A stretch of DNA of 44,026 nucleotides, from the NCBI GenBank assembly GCA_900470965.1, contig UCCS01000007.1, forward strand, positions 1-44,026, read 5' to 3'. Source of the stretch: Hyphomicrobiales bacterium (GTDB lineage: Bacteria; Pseudomonadota; Alphaproteobacteria; Rhizobiales; Rhizobiaceae). The notes under the pieces are model-generated. The model had not been told where the DNA came from. It worked only from the letters and a program-made list of their open reading frames with translations, and searched no databases. Position 1 is the stretch's first letter. Each line of letters opens with the position of its first letter. Shown in pieces: positions 33,670 to 43,363 of the stretch. Both the position numbers and the translations under genes were made by a program.

Positions 33670-36600
33670 TCCCCGGTTTTGACGCCAAGAAGCTTGCAGC
33701 CGCCGCCGAGCCGCTGACGATCGGCAACGTGCCTGCCGGCATGGAGCCGCTGCTGCTTGCCGAGCTCGCCCGCAACGGCGAACCCGTTGCCTATGTTCTG
33801 TCGGACGGTCATCGTATGGCCGATCTGGAGCAGATGCTGGGCTTCGTCGCGCCCGATATCCCTGTTCTGACACTGCCTGCCTGGGACTGTCTTCCCTATG
33901 ACCGTGTGTCGCCAAGCGCCGATACCTCGGCACGCCGTCTGGCCGCGCTCTCGGGTTTGATCGCCCACCGCAAGAAGCCGCATGCGGCAATCGTGCTGGT
34001 GACGGCCAATGCGATGCTGCAGAAGGTGGCACCGCAGGACATCATCGAAAGCCTGACCTTCTCGGCGCGACCAGGTAATCAGGTGCGCATGGAGGATATT
34101 GCCGGCCGGCTGGAGCGCAACGGCTTCGAGCGCGTGGCAACCGTGCGTGAGGTCGGCGAATATGCCGTGCGTGGCGGCATTCTCGATGTCTTCGTGCCCG
34201 GGTCGGAAGAGCCCGTCCGCCTCGATTTCTTCGGCGACACGCTGGAGAGCATCCGCAGCTTCGATCCCGCAAGCCAGCGCACGATCGGGCAGGTCCGCTC
34301 CCTTGATCTCAACCCGATGAGCGAGGTGACGCTGACGCCGGATACGATCAGCCGCTTCCGCAAGAACTACCTTTCCACCTTCGGTGCTGCCACCCGCGAC
34401 GATGCGCTCTACCTCGCCGTATCGGAAGGACGCCGCTATCCCGGCATGGAACACTGGCTGCCGCTGTTCTACGAAAAGCTGGATACGGTGTTCGATTACC
34501 TCTCGGGCTTCCGCATCGTCACCGATCACACGGTGCGTGAGGCTGCCGAAGAGCGTTCCAAGCTCGTCTATGACTATTATGATGCGCGCCTGAATTCCGG
34601 CCAGCCGGGCAAGGGCCAGATGGCGCAGGGCACGCCCTATAAGCCGGTCTCGCCCGGTCAGCTCTATCTCGACAGCAAGATCTTCGCGCGCACGCTCGAT
34701 GCGATCAACGCTATCAGGGTGTCGCCTTTCAACGAACACGAGGGCGAGGCACGCCGCGTCGTCAATCTCGATGCACGCCAGGGGCCGCGATGGGCGCGCT
34801 CCAATGCCGAAGGCGGCGGCGATGCCGAGCGCGTCAACGTCTTCGACGTCGTTGTCAAACATATTGCCGACAAGCGCGCCGGCGGCGCGAAGGTCGTCAT
34901 CACCGCCTGGACCGAGGGGTCGCTCGAGCGTCTGCTACAGGTCCTCAACGAACACGGCCTTGAGCGGATCAAGCCGATCACCGCGCTGAAGGATCTCGGC
35001 GGCCTGGCAAAGGGTGAGGCGGCAGCGGCTGTATTCAGCCTGGAATCCGGTTTCGAGACCGGCGATCTCATCGTCATCGGCGAGCAGGATATTCTCGGCG
35101 ACCGTATGGTGCGCCGCTCCCGCCGCAGGAAGCGTGCGGCAGACTTCATCTCCGAAGTCGCCGGTCTGGACGAAGGATCGATCGTCGTCCACGCCGAACA
35201 CGGCATCGGCCGTTTCGTCGGCCTTCGCACCATCGAGGCGGCCGGTGCGCCGCATGCCTGCCTCGAACTGCAATATGCCGATGACGCAAAACTCTTCCTG
35301 CCTGTCGAAAATATCGATCTTCTGTCGCGCTTTGGCGGTGAGGGCACGGAAGTACAGCTCGACAAGCTCGGCGGTGGCGCGTGGCAGATGCGCAAGGCCA
35401 AGCTCAAGAAGCGCCTGCTGGATATGGCCGACGCGCTGATCCGCATCGCCGCCGAGCGCCTGACGCGCCATGCGCCCGTGCTGACGACGCCGGAAGGGCT
35501 CTACGACGAATTCGCCGCCCGTTTCCCCTATGACGAAACGGAAGATCAGGACAACGCCATCGAAGCCGTGCGCGGAGATCTCGGCGCCGGCCGCCCGATG
35601 GATCGCTTGGTCTGCGGCGACGTCGGCTTCGGCAAGACCGAGGTCGCACTGCGCGCCGCCTTCGTCGCTGCCATGAACGGCGTGCAAGTCGCCGTCGTCG
35701 TGCCGACGACGCTGCTCTCCCGCCAGCATTTCAAGACTTTCTCCGACCGGTTCCGTGGTCTGCCGGTCCGCATCCAGCAGGCCTCGCGCCTCGTCGGCTC
35801 CAAGGAGCTGGCGCTCACCAAGAAGGAAGTCGCCGACGGCAAGACTGACATCGTCGTCGGCACCCACGCGCTGCTCGGCGCCGGCATCAACTTTGCCAAT
35901 CTCGGCCTGTTGATCATCGACGAAGAGCAGCATTTCGGCGTCAAGCACAAGGAACGCCTGAAGGAGTTGAAGAGCGACGTGCATGTGCTGACGCTCTCGG
36001 CAACGCCGATCCCGCGCACGCTGCAGCTTGCCATGACCGGGGTGCGCGAACTCTCGCTGATCACCACGCCGCCGGTCGACCGCATGGCGGTGCGCACCTT
36101 CATTTCGCCCTTCGACAGCCTCGTCATCCGCGAGACGCTGATGCGCGAGCACTATCGCGGCGGTCAGAGCTTCTATGTCTGCCCGCGCTTAGCCGATCTG
36201 GAAGACGTCCACGCCTTCCTGCAGTCCGACGTGCCGGAGCTGAAGGTTGCTGTCGCCCATGGCCAGATGCCGGCCGGCGAACTGGAGGACATCATGAATG
36301 CCTTCTATGAAGGCCGTTACGATGTGCTGCTCTCGACCACCATCGTCGAATCCGGCCTCGATGTGCCGACGGCGAACACGCTGATCGTCCATCGCGCCGA
36401 TATGTTCGGCCTCGCGCAGCTCTACCAGCTGCGCGGCCGTGTCGGCCGTTCGAAGGTGCGCGCCTTCGCGCTCTTCACGCTGCCGGTCAACAACGTGCTG
36501 ACGGCAACTGCCGAGCGCCGCCTCAAGGTGCTGCAGTCGCTGGACACACTCGGCGCCGGCTTCCAGCTCGCAAGCCACGACCTCGATATACGCGGTGCGG

Positions 36601-37172
36601 GCAACCTGCTCGGCGAGGAACAGTCCGGCCACATCAAGGAAGTCGGCTTCGAGCTGTATCAGCAGATGCTGGAAGAGGCAGTCGCCGAGGTGAAGGGCGT
36701 CGACGAGATCCAGGATACCGGCTGGTCGCCGCAGATATCCGTCGGCACGACCGTGATGATCCCGGAAGGCTACGTACCCGACCTGCACCTGCGGATGGCG
36801 CTCTACCGCCGCCTCGGCGAACTTACCGATCTCAAGGAGATCGATGGCTTCGGTGCCGAGATGATCGATCGCTTCGGCCCGATGCCGGTGGAGGTCCAGC
36901 ACCTGCTGAAGATCGTCTACATCAAGTCGCTCTGCCGCACGGCCAATGTCGAGAAACTCGATGCCGGCCCCAAGGGCGTCGTCGTGCAGTTCCGCAACAA
37001 GGAATTCCCCAACCCCGCCAATCTCGTCGGTTATATTGGCAAGCAGGGTGCGATGGCGAAGATCCGCCCTGACCACAGCCTCTTCCTGACCCGCGACCTG
37101 CCGACCCCGGAAAAGCGTCTGCAAGGTGCAGCCGTTATCATGACGCAGCTTGCGGAGCTCGCGAAAAGCTAA
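33666..37172 (+). CDS. mfd: Transcription-repair coupling factor Mfd
   Basis: This 1168-residue translocase removes RNA polymerase stalled at lesions and recruits UvrA. An N-terminal UvrB-like module carries LPAWDCLPYDRVSPS. The RNA-polymerase-interacting domain begins near the VHAEHGIGRFVGL segment. Translocase motifs include Walker A GDVGFGKTE (651-659), DEEQ (752-755), SATPIPRTLQLAMTG and GRVGRSKVRAFA. The C-terminal regulatory domain follows. It is translationally coupled to sdhE (ATGA), and a hairpin terminator follows its stop. Confidence 0.97.
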   Translation: MIPGFDAKKLAAAAEPLTIGNVPAGMEPLLLAELARNGEPVAYVLSDGHRMADLEQMLGFVAPDIPVLTLPAWDCLPYDRVSPSADTSARRLAALSGLIAHRKKPHAAIVLVTANAMLQKVAPQDIIESLTFSARPGNQVRMEDIAGRLERNGFERVATVREVGEYAVRGGILDVFVPGSEEPVRLDFFGDTLESIRSFDPASQRTIGQVRSLDLNPMSEVTLTPDTISRFRKNYLSTFGAATRDDALYLAVSEGRRYPGMEHWLPLFYEKLDTVFDYLSGFRIVTDHTVREAAEERSKLVYDYYDARLNSGQPGKGQMAQGTPYKPVSPGQLYLDSKIFARTLDAINAIRVSPFNEHEGEARRVVNLDARQGPRWARSNAEGGGDAERVNVFDVVVKHIADKRAGGAKVVITAWTEGSLERLLQVLNEHGLERIKPITALKDLGGLAKGEAAAAVFSLESGFETGDLIVIGEQDILGDRMVRRSRRRKRAADFISEVAGLDEGSIVVHAEHGIGRFVGLRTIEAAGAPHACLELQYADDAKLFLPVENIDLLSRFGGEGTEVQLDKLGGGAWQMRKAKLKKRLLDMADALIRIAAERLTRHAPVLTTPEGLYDEFAARFPYDETEDQDNAIEAVRGDLGAGRPMDRLVCGDVGFGKTEVALRAAFVAAMNGVQVAVVVPTTLLSRQHFKTFSDRFRGLPVRIQQASRLVGSKELALTKKEVADGKTDIVVGTHALLGAGINFANLGLLIIDEEQHFGVKHKERLKELKSDVHVLTLSATPIPRTLQLAMTGVRELSLITTPPVDRMAVRTFISPFDSLVIRETLMREHYRGGQSFYVCPRLADLEDVHAFLQSDVPELKVAVAHGQMPAGELEDIMNAFYEGRYDVLLSTTIVESGLDVPTANTLIVHRADMFGLAQLYQLRGRVGRSKVRAFALFTLPVNNVLTATAERRLKVLQSLDTLGAGFQLASHDLDIRGAGNLLGEEQSGHIKEVGFELYQQMLEEAVAEVKGVDEIQDTGWSPQISVGTTVMIPEGYVPDLHLRMALYRRLGELTDLKEIDGFGAEMIDRFGPMPVEVQHLLKIVYIKSLCRTANVEKLDAGPKGVVVQFRNKEFPNPANLVGYIGKQGAMAKIRPDHSLFLTRDLPTPEKRLQGAAVIMTQLAELAKS

Positions 37173-37200
37173 GGGCAGCCCGGCGAAAACCGGACTGCCC
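37173..37200. terminator. Hairpin terminator between mfd and the convergent frnE-like gene
   Basis: The arms GGGCAGCCCGG and CCGGACTGCCC pair with one mismatch around a CGAAAA loop, starting at the base after the mfd stop. No strong T-run follows, so termination may be partial or bidirectional. Confidence 0.7.
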
Positions 37201-37237
37201 TCCAACTGCGTTTTCAGTTTGTCGATCCTGACGCGCG

Positions 37238-37909
37238 TCAGTTCATCCCGGCACGTGCTTCGGCCTTAGCTGCGGCAATTTCCCTGAGCGCGCCCGCCAG
37301 CACATCAGGTGTCTGTGCGCCGCTGACTGCATATTGCTGGTCGAAGATGAAGAACGGCACCCCGTTGACACCCATGCGCTGCGCTGCGTCGATTTCCGAG
37401 AGAATGACGCTGCTATCGGCGTCCGAAGCGAGCAGGGCGGCAATGACCGAGCGCTGCAGACCTGACTTCTCGGCAATATCGAGCAGCACCTCATGATCGC
37501 CGACATTGCGGCCCTCCTCGAAATTGGCCTTGAACAGCGCCGAGACGACTGCCTCCTGCTTCTGCCGGTCCTCGACACCAGCCCAGTGGATCAGGCGGTG
37601 CGCATCGAGCGTATTAGGCCCGATCTTGATGGCCTCGAAATTGAACTTGATGCCGACTTCGCGGCCATAGCCGGTCAGCATCTTGTGCGCCTCAGCCACG
37701 CGTTCGGCGCCACCGAGTTTCTGCTCCAGCATCTTTTTCTGGTCGACACCTTCGGGCGGATAATCCGGGTTGAGGCGGTAGGGGCGCCAGTTGATATCGA
37801 CGCCGATTTCATCCTGCACCTCGGCGATCGCCAACTCCAGCCGCGCCTTGCCGAGATAACACCAGGGGCAGACGACATCAGAGACAACGTCGATGGTGAT
37901 GCGTTCCAT
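37238..37909 (-). CDS. DsbA-family oxidoreductase (FrnE / 2-hydroxychromene-2-carboxylate isomerase-like)
   Basis: This 223-residue protein has a thioredoxin-like fold with active site CPWC (14-17) in DVVCPWCYLGKARLE and a cis-Pro loop near the end (GVNGVPFFIFD). The FrnE landmarks WRPYRLNPDYPPEGVD and NTLDAHRLIHWA are clear. No signal peptide is seen, so it works in the cytoplasm, probably as a disulfide oxidoreductase or isomerase in stress protection. AAGGA lies at good distance before the ATG. It converges with mfd. The 126 bp between it and the next gene hold nothing recognisable. Confidence 0.92.
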   Translation of the reverse strand: MERITIDVVSDVVCPWCYLGKARLELAIAEVQDEIGVDINWRPYRLNPDYPPEGVDQKKMLEQKLGGAERVAEAHKMLTGYGREVGIKFNFEAIKIGPNTLDAHRLIHWAGVEDRQKQEAVVSALFKANFEEGRNVGDHEVLLDIAEKSGLQRSVIAALLASDADSSVILSEIDAAQRMGVNGVPFFIFDQQYAVSGAQTPDVLAGALREIAAAKAEARAGMN

Positions 37910-38035
37910 TGTGATTCCTTATTCTGCCATCCCTCAATGACGGTTGGCTCGATCGCATAGAAGATGTTTTCGACGATCTTTAGAGGAAGGTCGAGGCAAG
38001 AGAAAGGAAATAGAACGACGCGCGTGATGATGTGA

Positions 38036-39838
38036 TTATTGCGCGCTCGTATCCCACCATGTCTGCAACTGATAGCCATAGAGCGGCACCATATCCGGGT
38101 GACCGATACGCTTGTTGCGCGCAACCCACTGCTGATCGATGTGGTAGAGGGGTAGCACATAGTGGTTGGAGAGCAGCAGCCGGTCATAGGAGCGGACGGA
38201 CGCCGTAAAATCCTCTGTCGAGCGCGAGCGCAGCAGATGATCGATCAGCGTATCGAGATTGGGGTCGTTGGCCCCGGCGAAACTGTCCGTCCCTTCACGC
38301 GTGCGGGCAGCGGACGACCAGCGGCCGAGTTGCTCGTTGCCGGGTGAGAGCGATGAGGTGTAGGCCTTCATGATCATGTCATAGTCGAAGCTGTTCGTGC
38401 GGCTTTGATACTGCGAATCGTCGACGGTGCGGATCGACGCGGCGACACCGATCGTCTGCAGCGATCGCTGGTAGGCGACGGCGAGCTTCTCCTGGTCAGC
38501 ATTCTGGGTCATGATCTCGAAGGCGAGCTGCTTGCCGCTCTGATCGGCCATCTTGCCGCCCTGGATCGTGTAGCCTCCCTGTTTCAGGAGGTCGACAGCC
38601 TGCCTCAGCACGTTGCGGTCGCGTCCCGAGCCATCGGTCACCGGCAGCTTATAGCTGCCGTCAAGAATGGCGGCGTCGATCTGGTCCTTGATCGGTCCGA
38701 GCAGCGCCAGCTCACGTGCATCCGCCGGTACCCCGAAACTCGAGAGATCGGAATTCTGCCAGAAGCTTTGCGTGCGCTTGTAAGCGCCGGAATAGAGATT
38801 CTTGTTGGCCCATTCGAAATCGAAGACCAGCGACAGGCCCTCGCGCACCTTGATATCGCTAAAGATCGGCCGCCGCGTATTGAAGACGAAGCCGAGCATA
38901 CCGCTCGGCAGTTTCGGCTTGAACACATCCTTCACGACCGCGCCCGACGTTGCGGCCGGGAAATCATAGGCATTGGCCCAATGCCCCGGATTGCCTTCCA
39001 GATAGATATCGACGTCGCCTTTCTTGAAGGCCTCAAAAAGCGTCGTATCCTGCAGGAAATACTGCACGGTGAGCTGGTCGTAATTGTCCATTCCGACCTT
39101 GGCCGGAATGTCCTTGCCCCAGTAATTCGGGTCGCGCTCATAGGTGATGCTTTCGCCCGGCTTCAGGCTCTTGATCTTGTAGGGACCGGATCCAACAGGT
39201 GGCGTGAGCGAGCTGCGGTCGAAGCTATCGGGGTCGATCGCGTGTTTTGGCAGGATGGGAAACAGGCCGAAGATCATCGGCGTCTCGCGGTCTGCCTTCT
39301 CATTGAAGGTGAAGCGTACGCTGTGGTCGCCAATCTTCTCCATCTTTGAAACGAGATTGAGGCGGCTGGAGAAGGGCACGCGCCCTTTGTCGCGCAGGAG
39401 CTCGAAGGAAAAGATCACGTCTTCGGGCGTGATCGGCTGCCCGTCCGACCACCTGGCTTTCGGATTGAGGTTGAACTGGATGAAGGTGCGGTCTTCATCC
39501 CATTCCACCGTTTCCGCCAGCAGGCCGTAGAGCGTGAAGGGCTCGTCGCTCGAACGCTGCAGCATGGATTCGTAGATGAGGTTGCCGAATTGCGGATCCC
39601 ACATGCCGCGCGCCGTCGTGCGCATGCTTTTCAGGATAAAGGGGTTTAAACTATCGAAAGTGCCGACCACGCCGTAGGTGATCTTCCCGCCCTTCTTCAC
39701 GTCGGGATTGACGTAAGGGAAGTGCTTATAATCGGCAGGCAGCGCTGCCGAACCATGCATGGCGATACCATGCACGGGTTCCGCGGCGGCGGCACCGCAG
39801 GTAAGCATGAAAGCGGCGAGGAGGACGATCCGAAGCAT
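38036..39838 (-). CDS. Family 5 (peptide/YejA-like) ABC substrate-binding protein, orphan
   Basis: This 600-residue periplasmic protein has a signal peptide ending at about AAAA-EPVHG (residues 16-20). The mature start GIAMHGSAALPADYKHFPYV and NPDVKKGGKITYG match the YejA branch of the oligopeptide-binding family. Further landmarks are NLNPKARWSDGQPITPEDVIFSF and RPIFSDIKVREGLSLVFDFE. It would deliver peptides or peptide-like compounds to an ABC channel. No permease or ATPase gene is adjacent, so it must share a complex encoded elsewhere or act alone. The ribosome site AAGGA is 11 bp upstream. Confidence 0.92.
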   Translation of the reverse strand: MLRIVLLAAFMLTCGAAAAEPVHGIAMHGSAALPADYKHFPYVNPDVKKGGKITYGVVGTFDSLNPFILKSMRTTARGMWDPQFGNLIYESMLQRSSDEPFTLYGLLAETVEWDEDRTFIQFNLNPKARWSDGQPITPEDVIFSFELLRDKGRVPFSSRLNLVSKMEKIGDHSVRFTFNEKADRETPMIFGLFPILPKHAIDPDSFDRSSLTPPVGSGPYKIKSLKPGESITYERDPNYWGKDIPAKVGMDNYDQLTVQYFLQDTTLFEAFKKGDVDIYLEGNPGHWANAYDFPAATSGAVVKDVFKPKLPSGMLGFVFNTRRPIFSDIKVREGLSLVFDFEWANKNLYSGAYKRTQSFWQNSDLSSFGVPADARELALLGPIKDQIDAAILDGSYKLPVTDGSGRDRNVLRQAVDLLKQGGYTIQGGKMADQSGKQLAFEIMTQNADQEKLAVAYQRSLQTIGVAASIRTVDDSQYQSRTNSFDYDMIMKAYTSSLSPGNEQLGRWSSAARTREGTDSFAGANDPNLDTLIDHLLRSRSTEDFTASVRSYDRLLLSNHYVLPLYHIDQQWVARNKRIGHPDMVPLYGYQLQTWWDTSAQ

Positions 39839-40122
39839 TCTGAAATTCCTTGATGCGTGGCGACGGGCACGATTCGCCGGAAGGGTAGCATGGGAGCGCT
39901 CAATTCCAACCGCAGCCGCCGCTTTCTTTACCTATGTGCCAAAATGCCCGCGAAATTGCCAAAGAAATGCTGGATATCTTCAACGCTGCGATGTAACACG
40001 TGACCCGAAGTTTTGGGGTCATGCATTTGCCTTATTTTTTTAAGAGGTGGAGTGCCGAACGACCCGGTGGTTGGGGCGGCCGAACGTAGCCCCGAAACGG
40101 ATATCAGGAGACGGAATTCGTT

Positions 40123-40794
40123 ATGATGTTCAAGTCTGAAAAGAAAATGCGGGCAGCACTGTCCGTTATGGCAGTGATCTTCGGCGCTTCGGCTCCGGTC
40201 TCGTCCTTTGCACAGGACGCGGCCGCCCAGGCTCCGGCAGCGTCAGCTGACGCTCCCGCACAGGCCGTCGGCGCACCGCGCCTCGGCTGGTACAAGACCT
40301 GCAGCAAGCAGGAAGACAACGACATCTGCGTTGTTCAGAATCTGGTTCTCGCCAACGGCGGCCAGTTGGTGACGGCTGTCGGCCTGATCTCGGTTTCCGG
40401 CAAGATCAACCGCAAGATCCTTCAGGTTTCGGTTCCGGCCGCACGCCTGATCCCTCCGGGCATCAGCATGCAGATCGATGGTGGCAAGGGCCAGAAGCTC
40501 GATTACGCCGTCTGCCTGCCGGACAAGTGCACAGCTGAAATTCCGCTGACGGACGCCATGATCGCAAGCCTCAAGAAGGGCAGCGACGTGGTCTTCACCT
40601 CGATCAACTTCCGCCGTGCTGCGAACCCGATCAAGGTTTCGCTCGAAGGCTTCACCGGCGCCTATGACGGTGAACCGGTTTCCGAGTCGAAGCTCGCCGA
40701 AAGCCAGCGCAGCCTGCAGGACAGCATGCAGAAGAAGGCTGAAGAAGCCCGCAAGAAGCTGGAAGACGCCCAGAAGGCAGCAAAGGCCCAGTAA
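40123..40794 (+). CDS. Invasion-associated locus B (IalB) family periplasmic protein
   Basis: This 223-residue protein has a signal peptide with likely cleavage after SSFA (30), then an Ala/Pro-rich linker. The IalB domain (about 52-180) contains GWYKTC and DNDICVVQN, with paired Cys at 60 and 69. A second pair lies in VCLPDKC. The C-terminal 35 residues are a highly charged coiled coil ending KKLEDAQKAAKAQ. IalB is known from Bartonella, where it aids erythrocyte invasion; in free-living rhizobia its role is undefined. A second in-frame ATG directly follows the first. AGGAG is about 14 bp upstream. A strong terminator follows. The 284 bp before it hold only a weak TGACCC/GGGTCA inverted repeat (40001-40021). 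Confidence 0.9.
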   Translation: MMFKSEKKMRAALSVMAVIFGASAPVSSFAQDAAAQAPAASADAPAQAVGAPRLGWYKTCSKQEDNDICVVQNLVLANGGQLVTAVGLISVSGKINRKILQVSVPAARLIPPGISMQIDGGKGQKLDYAVCLPDKCTAEIPLTDAMIASLKKGSDVVFTSINFRRAANPIKVSLEGFTGAYDGEPVSESKLAESQRSLQDSMQKKAEEARKKLEDAQKAAKAQ

Positions 40795-40816
40795 TCGGGA
40801 CTTTAACGAATTGACG

Positions 40817-40844
40817 AAAAGCCCGGCTTCAGGCCGGGTTTTTT
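40817..40844 (+). terminator. Rho-independent terminator after the IalB-family gene
   Basis: A CCCGGC/GCCGGG stem with TTCAG loop, extended by A-T pairs, ends in TTTTTT. It lies 22 bp after the stop codon. Confidence 0.93.
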
Positions 40845-40856
40845 GTTGCCAAAAGA

Positions 40857-40879
40857 AAGGCCCCGACATGCGGGGCCTT
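40857..40879 (-). terminator. Intrinsic terminator of hspQ
   Basis: A 9-bp stem (AAGGCCCCG / CGGGGCCTT) with a 5-base loop lies 26 bp after the hspQ stop. Read on the minus strand it is followed by the T-rich CTTTCTTTT. With the neighbouring plus-strand terminator it insulates the two convergent genes. Confidence 0.85.
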
Positions 40880-40904
40880 GTCATGGAGGTTCTGTGATCC
40901 GACT

Positions 40905-41234
40905 TTAATGGGCGAAGCTCATCTTGGGTTTGAACTGGCCTGTCGGGCCGCGGTCGAAGATCTGTTCGACCTGCGGATTGCGAAGCGGTGTGTCGCTCTC
41001 GTCGCTCACCAGGTTCTGCTCGGAGACGTAGGCGACATATTCGCTGTCGTCGTTTTCGGCGAGCAGATGGTAGAACGGCTGGTCCTTGCTGGGGCGGACT
41101 TCCGCGGGAATGGAATTCCACCACTCTTCCGTATTCGCGAACTCCGGATCAACGTCGAAGATGACGCCGCGAAACGGAAAAACCTTGTGCCGGACCACTT
41201 CGCCTATACTGAACTTTGCAACTCTTTCTTTCAT
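40905..41234 (-). CDS. hspQ: Heat shock protein HspQ (YccV-like, hemimethylated-DNA-binding fold)
   Basis: This 109-residue protein starts at 41234 (MKERVAKFSI), where AGGAAG gives the best ribosome site; longer readings lack one. The HspQ/YccV domain covers nearly the whole chain: FSIGEVVRHKVFPFRGVIFD, the WWNSIPAEVRPSKDQPFYHL core, and YVAYVSEQNLVSD. In E. coli HspQ acts as a specificity-enhancing factor for the Lon protease and influences DnaA level; the role is presumed similar here. The C-terminal tail (GPTGQFKPKMSFAH) is longer than in E. coli. A perfect inverted repeat lies upstream at 41306. Confidence 0.92.
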   Translation of the reverse strand: MKERVAKFSIGEVVRHKVFPFRGVIFDVDPEFANTEEWWNSIPAEVRPSKDQPFYHLLAENDDSEYVAYVSEQNLVSDESDTPLRNPQVEQIFDRGPTGQFKPKMSFAH

Positions 41235-41305
41235 GGTACGACTTCCTTTCTCACCTGATTTGGTGATCGGTCCCCCGCAAATCAAGATTTTTACGGGATT
41301 TCGTC

Positions 41306-41320
41306 ACATGATCGTCATGT
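41306..41320. promoter_or_regulatory. Palindrome ACATGA-TCG-TCATGT upstream of hspQ
   Basis: Perfect 6-bp arms with a 3-bp spacer lie 72 bp before the hspQ start codon, in the only space available for its promoter. It may be an operator; I recognise no specific regulator consensus. Confidence 0.4.
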
Positions 41321-41351
41321 CTGCCGATCGGCTTTCATGACCTCGGGGTCG

Positions 41352-41375
41352 AAAAAAGCCCCGGCGAACCGGGGC
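41352..41375 (-). terminator. Rho-independent terminator of glnA
   Basis: On the minus strand a perfect 7-bp stem GCCCCGG/CCGGGGC closes a TTCG tetraloop and is followed by TTTTTT. It begins 13 bp after the glnA stop codon. Confidence 0.93.
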
Positions 41376-41388
41376 TTCCTGTCTTGTC

Positions 41389-42798
41389 TTATGCCGAGTA
41401 GTACATGTCGTATTCGACCGGATGCGGCGTCATTTCGAAGCGCATCACTTCGGCCATCTTCAGTTCGATGAACGCGTCGATCTGGTCGTCGTCGAAGACG
41501 CCGCCGGCCGTCAGGAACTTGCGGTCCTTGTCGAGGCTTTCGAGCGCTTCGCGCAGAGAGCCGCAGACGGTCGGGATCTTCTTCAGTTCCTTCGGCGGCA
41601 GGTCGTAAAGATCCTTGTCCATGGCTTTGCCGGGATGGATCTTGTTCTTGATGCCGTCGAGGCCTGCCATCAGCATGGCAGCGAAGGCGAGGTAGGGGTT
41701 GGCAGTCGGATCCGGGAAGCGGACTTCGACGCGCTTTGCCTTCGGGTTGGAGCCGAACGGAATGCGGCAGGAGGCCGAGCGGTTGCGGGCGGAATAGGCG
41801 AGCAGTACCGGAGCTTCATAACCCGGGACGAGACGCTTGTAGGAGTTCGTCGACGGGTTGGTGAAGGCGTTGATCGCCTTGGCATGCTTGATGATGCCGC
41901 CGATATAGTAGAGGCAGGTTTCGGAAAGGCCTGCATATTCGTCGCCGGCAAAGGTCGGCTTGCCACCCTTCCAGATCGACTGGTGCACGTGCATACCCGA
42001 GCCGTTATCGCCGAAGATCGGCTTCGGCATGAAGGTTGCCGTCTTGCCATAGGCATTGGCGACCTGATGAACGACGTACTTGTAGATCTGCATCTTGTCG
42101 GCGTTGCGAACGAGCGTGTCGAACTTAATGCCGAGCTCGTGCTGGGCGGCGGCCACTTCGTGGTGGTGCTTTTCGACGACGACGCCCATTTCGGAGAGAA
42201 CCGTCAGCATTTCAGAACGCATGTCCTGGGCGCTGTCGACGGGCGGAACCGGGAAGTAGCCGCCCTTGACGCGTGGGCGGTGGCCGAGGTTGCCGGTCTC
42301 ATAGTCGGTGTCGTCGTTCGACGGCAGTTCGGTGGAGTCGAGCTTGAAGCCGGTATTATACGGATCAGCCTTGTACTTCACGTCGTCGAAGACGAAGAAT
42401 TCGGCTTCCGGGCCGACGAAGATCGTGTCACCGATGCCGGATGCTTTCAGATAGGCTTCGGCCTTCTTGGCGGTGCCGCGCGGATCGCGGTTATAGGCTT
42501 CGCCGGAAACCGGGTCGAGGATGTCGCAGACAATGACCATGGTCGATTGGGCGAAGAACGGGTCCATATGCACCGTGTCCGTGTCGGGCATCAGCACCAT
42601 GTCGGACTCGTTGATGGCCTTCCAGCCGCCGATCGAGGAACCGTCGAACATGACGCCGTCAGCGAACATGTCTTCATCGACGCAGGCTATGTCCATCGTA
42701 ACGTGCTGCAGCTTGCCCTTGGGGTCGGTGAAGCGCAGGTCGACGAACTTTACATCGTTGTCCTTGATCTGCTTCAGGATTTCGCTTGCACTCGCCAT
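41389..42798 (-). CDS. glnA: Glutamine synthetase type I
   Basis: This dodecameric cytoplasmic enzyme makes glutamine from glutamate, ammonia and ATP. The 469-residue length and motifs are those of [13 protein letters not shown] (51-60), [11 protein letters not shown], the ATP-binding [16 protein letters not shown] (259-274) and NRSASCRIP. The adenylylation tyrosine is Tyr398 in [11 protein letters not shown], so activity should be controlled by GlnE. It follows glnB by 78 bp in the same direction, and the two are probably co-transcribed. A small hairpin lies between them. The start has AGAGGAAGC upstream. Confidence 0.97.
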   Translation of the reverse strand: MASASEILKQIKDNDVKFVDLRFTDPKGKLQHVTMDIACVDEDMFADGVMFDGSSIGGWKAINESDMVLMPDTDTVHMDPFFAQSTMVIVCDILDPVSGEAYNRDPRGTAKKAEAYLKASGIGDTIFVGPEAEFFVFDDVKYKADPYNTGFKLDSTELPSNDDTDYETGNLGHRPRVKGGYFPVPPVDSAQDMRSEMLTVLSEMGVVVEKHHHEVAAAQHELGIKFDTLVRNADKMQIYKYVVHQVANAYGKTATFMPKPIFGDNGSGMHVHQSIWKGGKPTFAGDEYAGLSETCLYYIGGIIKHAKAINAFTNPSTNSYKRLVPGYEAPVLLAYSARNRSASCRIPFGSNPKAKRVEVRFPDPTANPYLAFAAMLMAGLDGIKNKIHPGKAMDKDLYDLPPKELKKIPTVCGSLREALESLDKDRKFLTAGGVFDDDQIDAFIELKMAEVMRFEMTPHPVEYDMYYSA

Positions 42799-42854
42799 AA
42801 GATGCTTCCTCTGTTTTGTGATGATGTTACGTTATGTGCGATGAGGATGGTCAA

Positions 42855-42873
42855 GCTTCGCCGAAGGCAAAGC
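42855..42873 (-). other. Small hairpin in the glnB-glnA intercistronic region
   Basis: GCTT-GCC / GGC-AAGC arms with one mismatch and a 3-base loop lie 3 bp after the glnB stop. No T-run follows. It may tune the glnB:glnA transcript ratio or protect the glnB message. Confidence 0.4.
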
Positions 42874-42876
42874 CGG

Positions 42877-43305
<429 letters not shown>

Positions 43306-43309
43306 TCAT

Positions 43310-43333
43310 GCAAAAAATCGCGGAATTTTGTGC
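43310..43333. promoter_or_regulatory. Imperfect inverted repeat upstream of the glnB sigma-54 promoter
   Basis: GCAAAAAAT and ATTTTGTGC pair at 8 of 9 positions around CGCGGA. The centre lies about 38 bp upstream of the -24 element. The position suits an activator site, but the arm spacing does not match the usual NtrC consensus, so the protein is unknown. Confidence 0.35.
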
Positions 43334-43363
43334 GTGCGACCTTGTTTGCCTGCGTTTCCGTGT

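Noticed and set aside
34935..36152. Long antisense frames within mfd
   Set aside because: Mfd is continuous and complete over this stretch with all helicase motifs; the antisense frames have no ribosome site or family features.
39990..40045. Small RNA or terminator from the TGACCC/GGGTCA repeat followed by a T-run
   Set aside because: The stem is only 6 bp, and the T-run starts more than 10 bp after it, so the structure is too weak to call.
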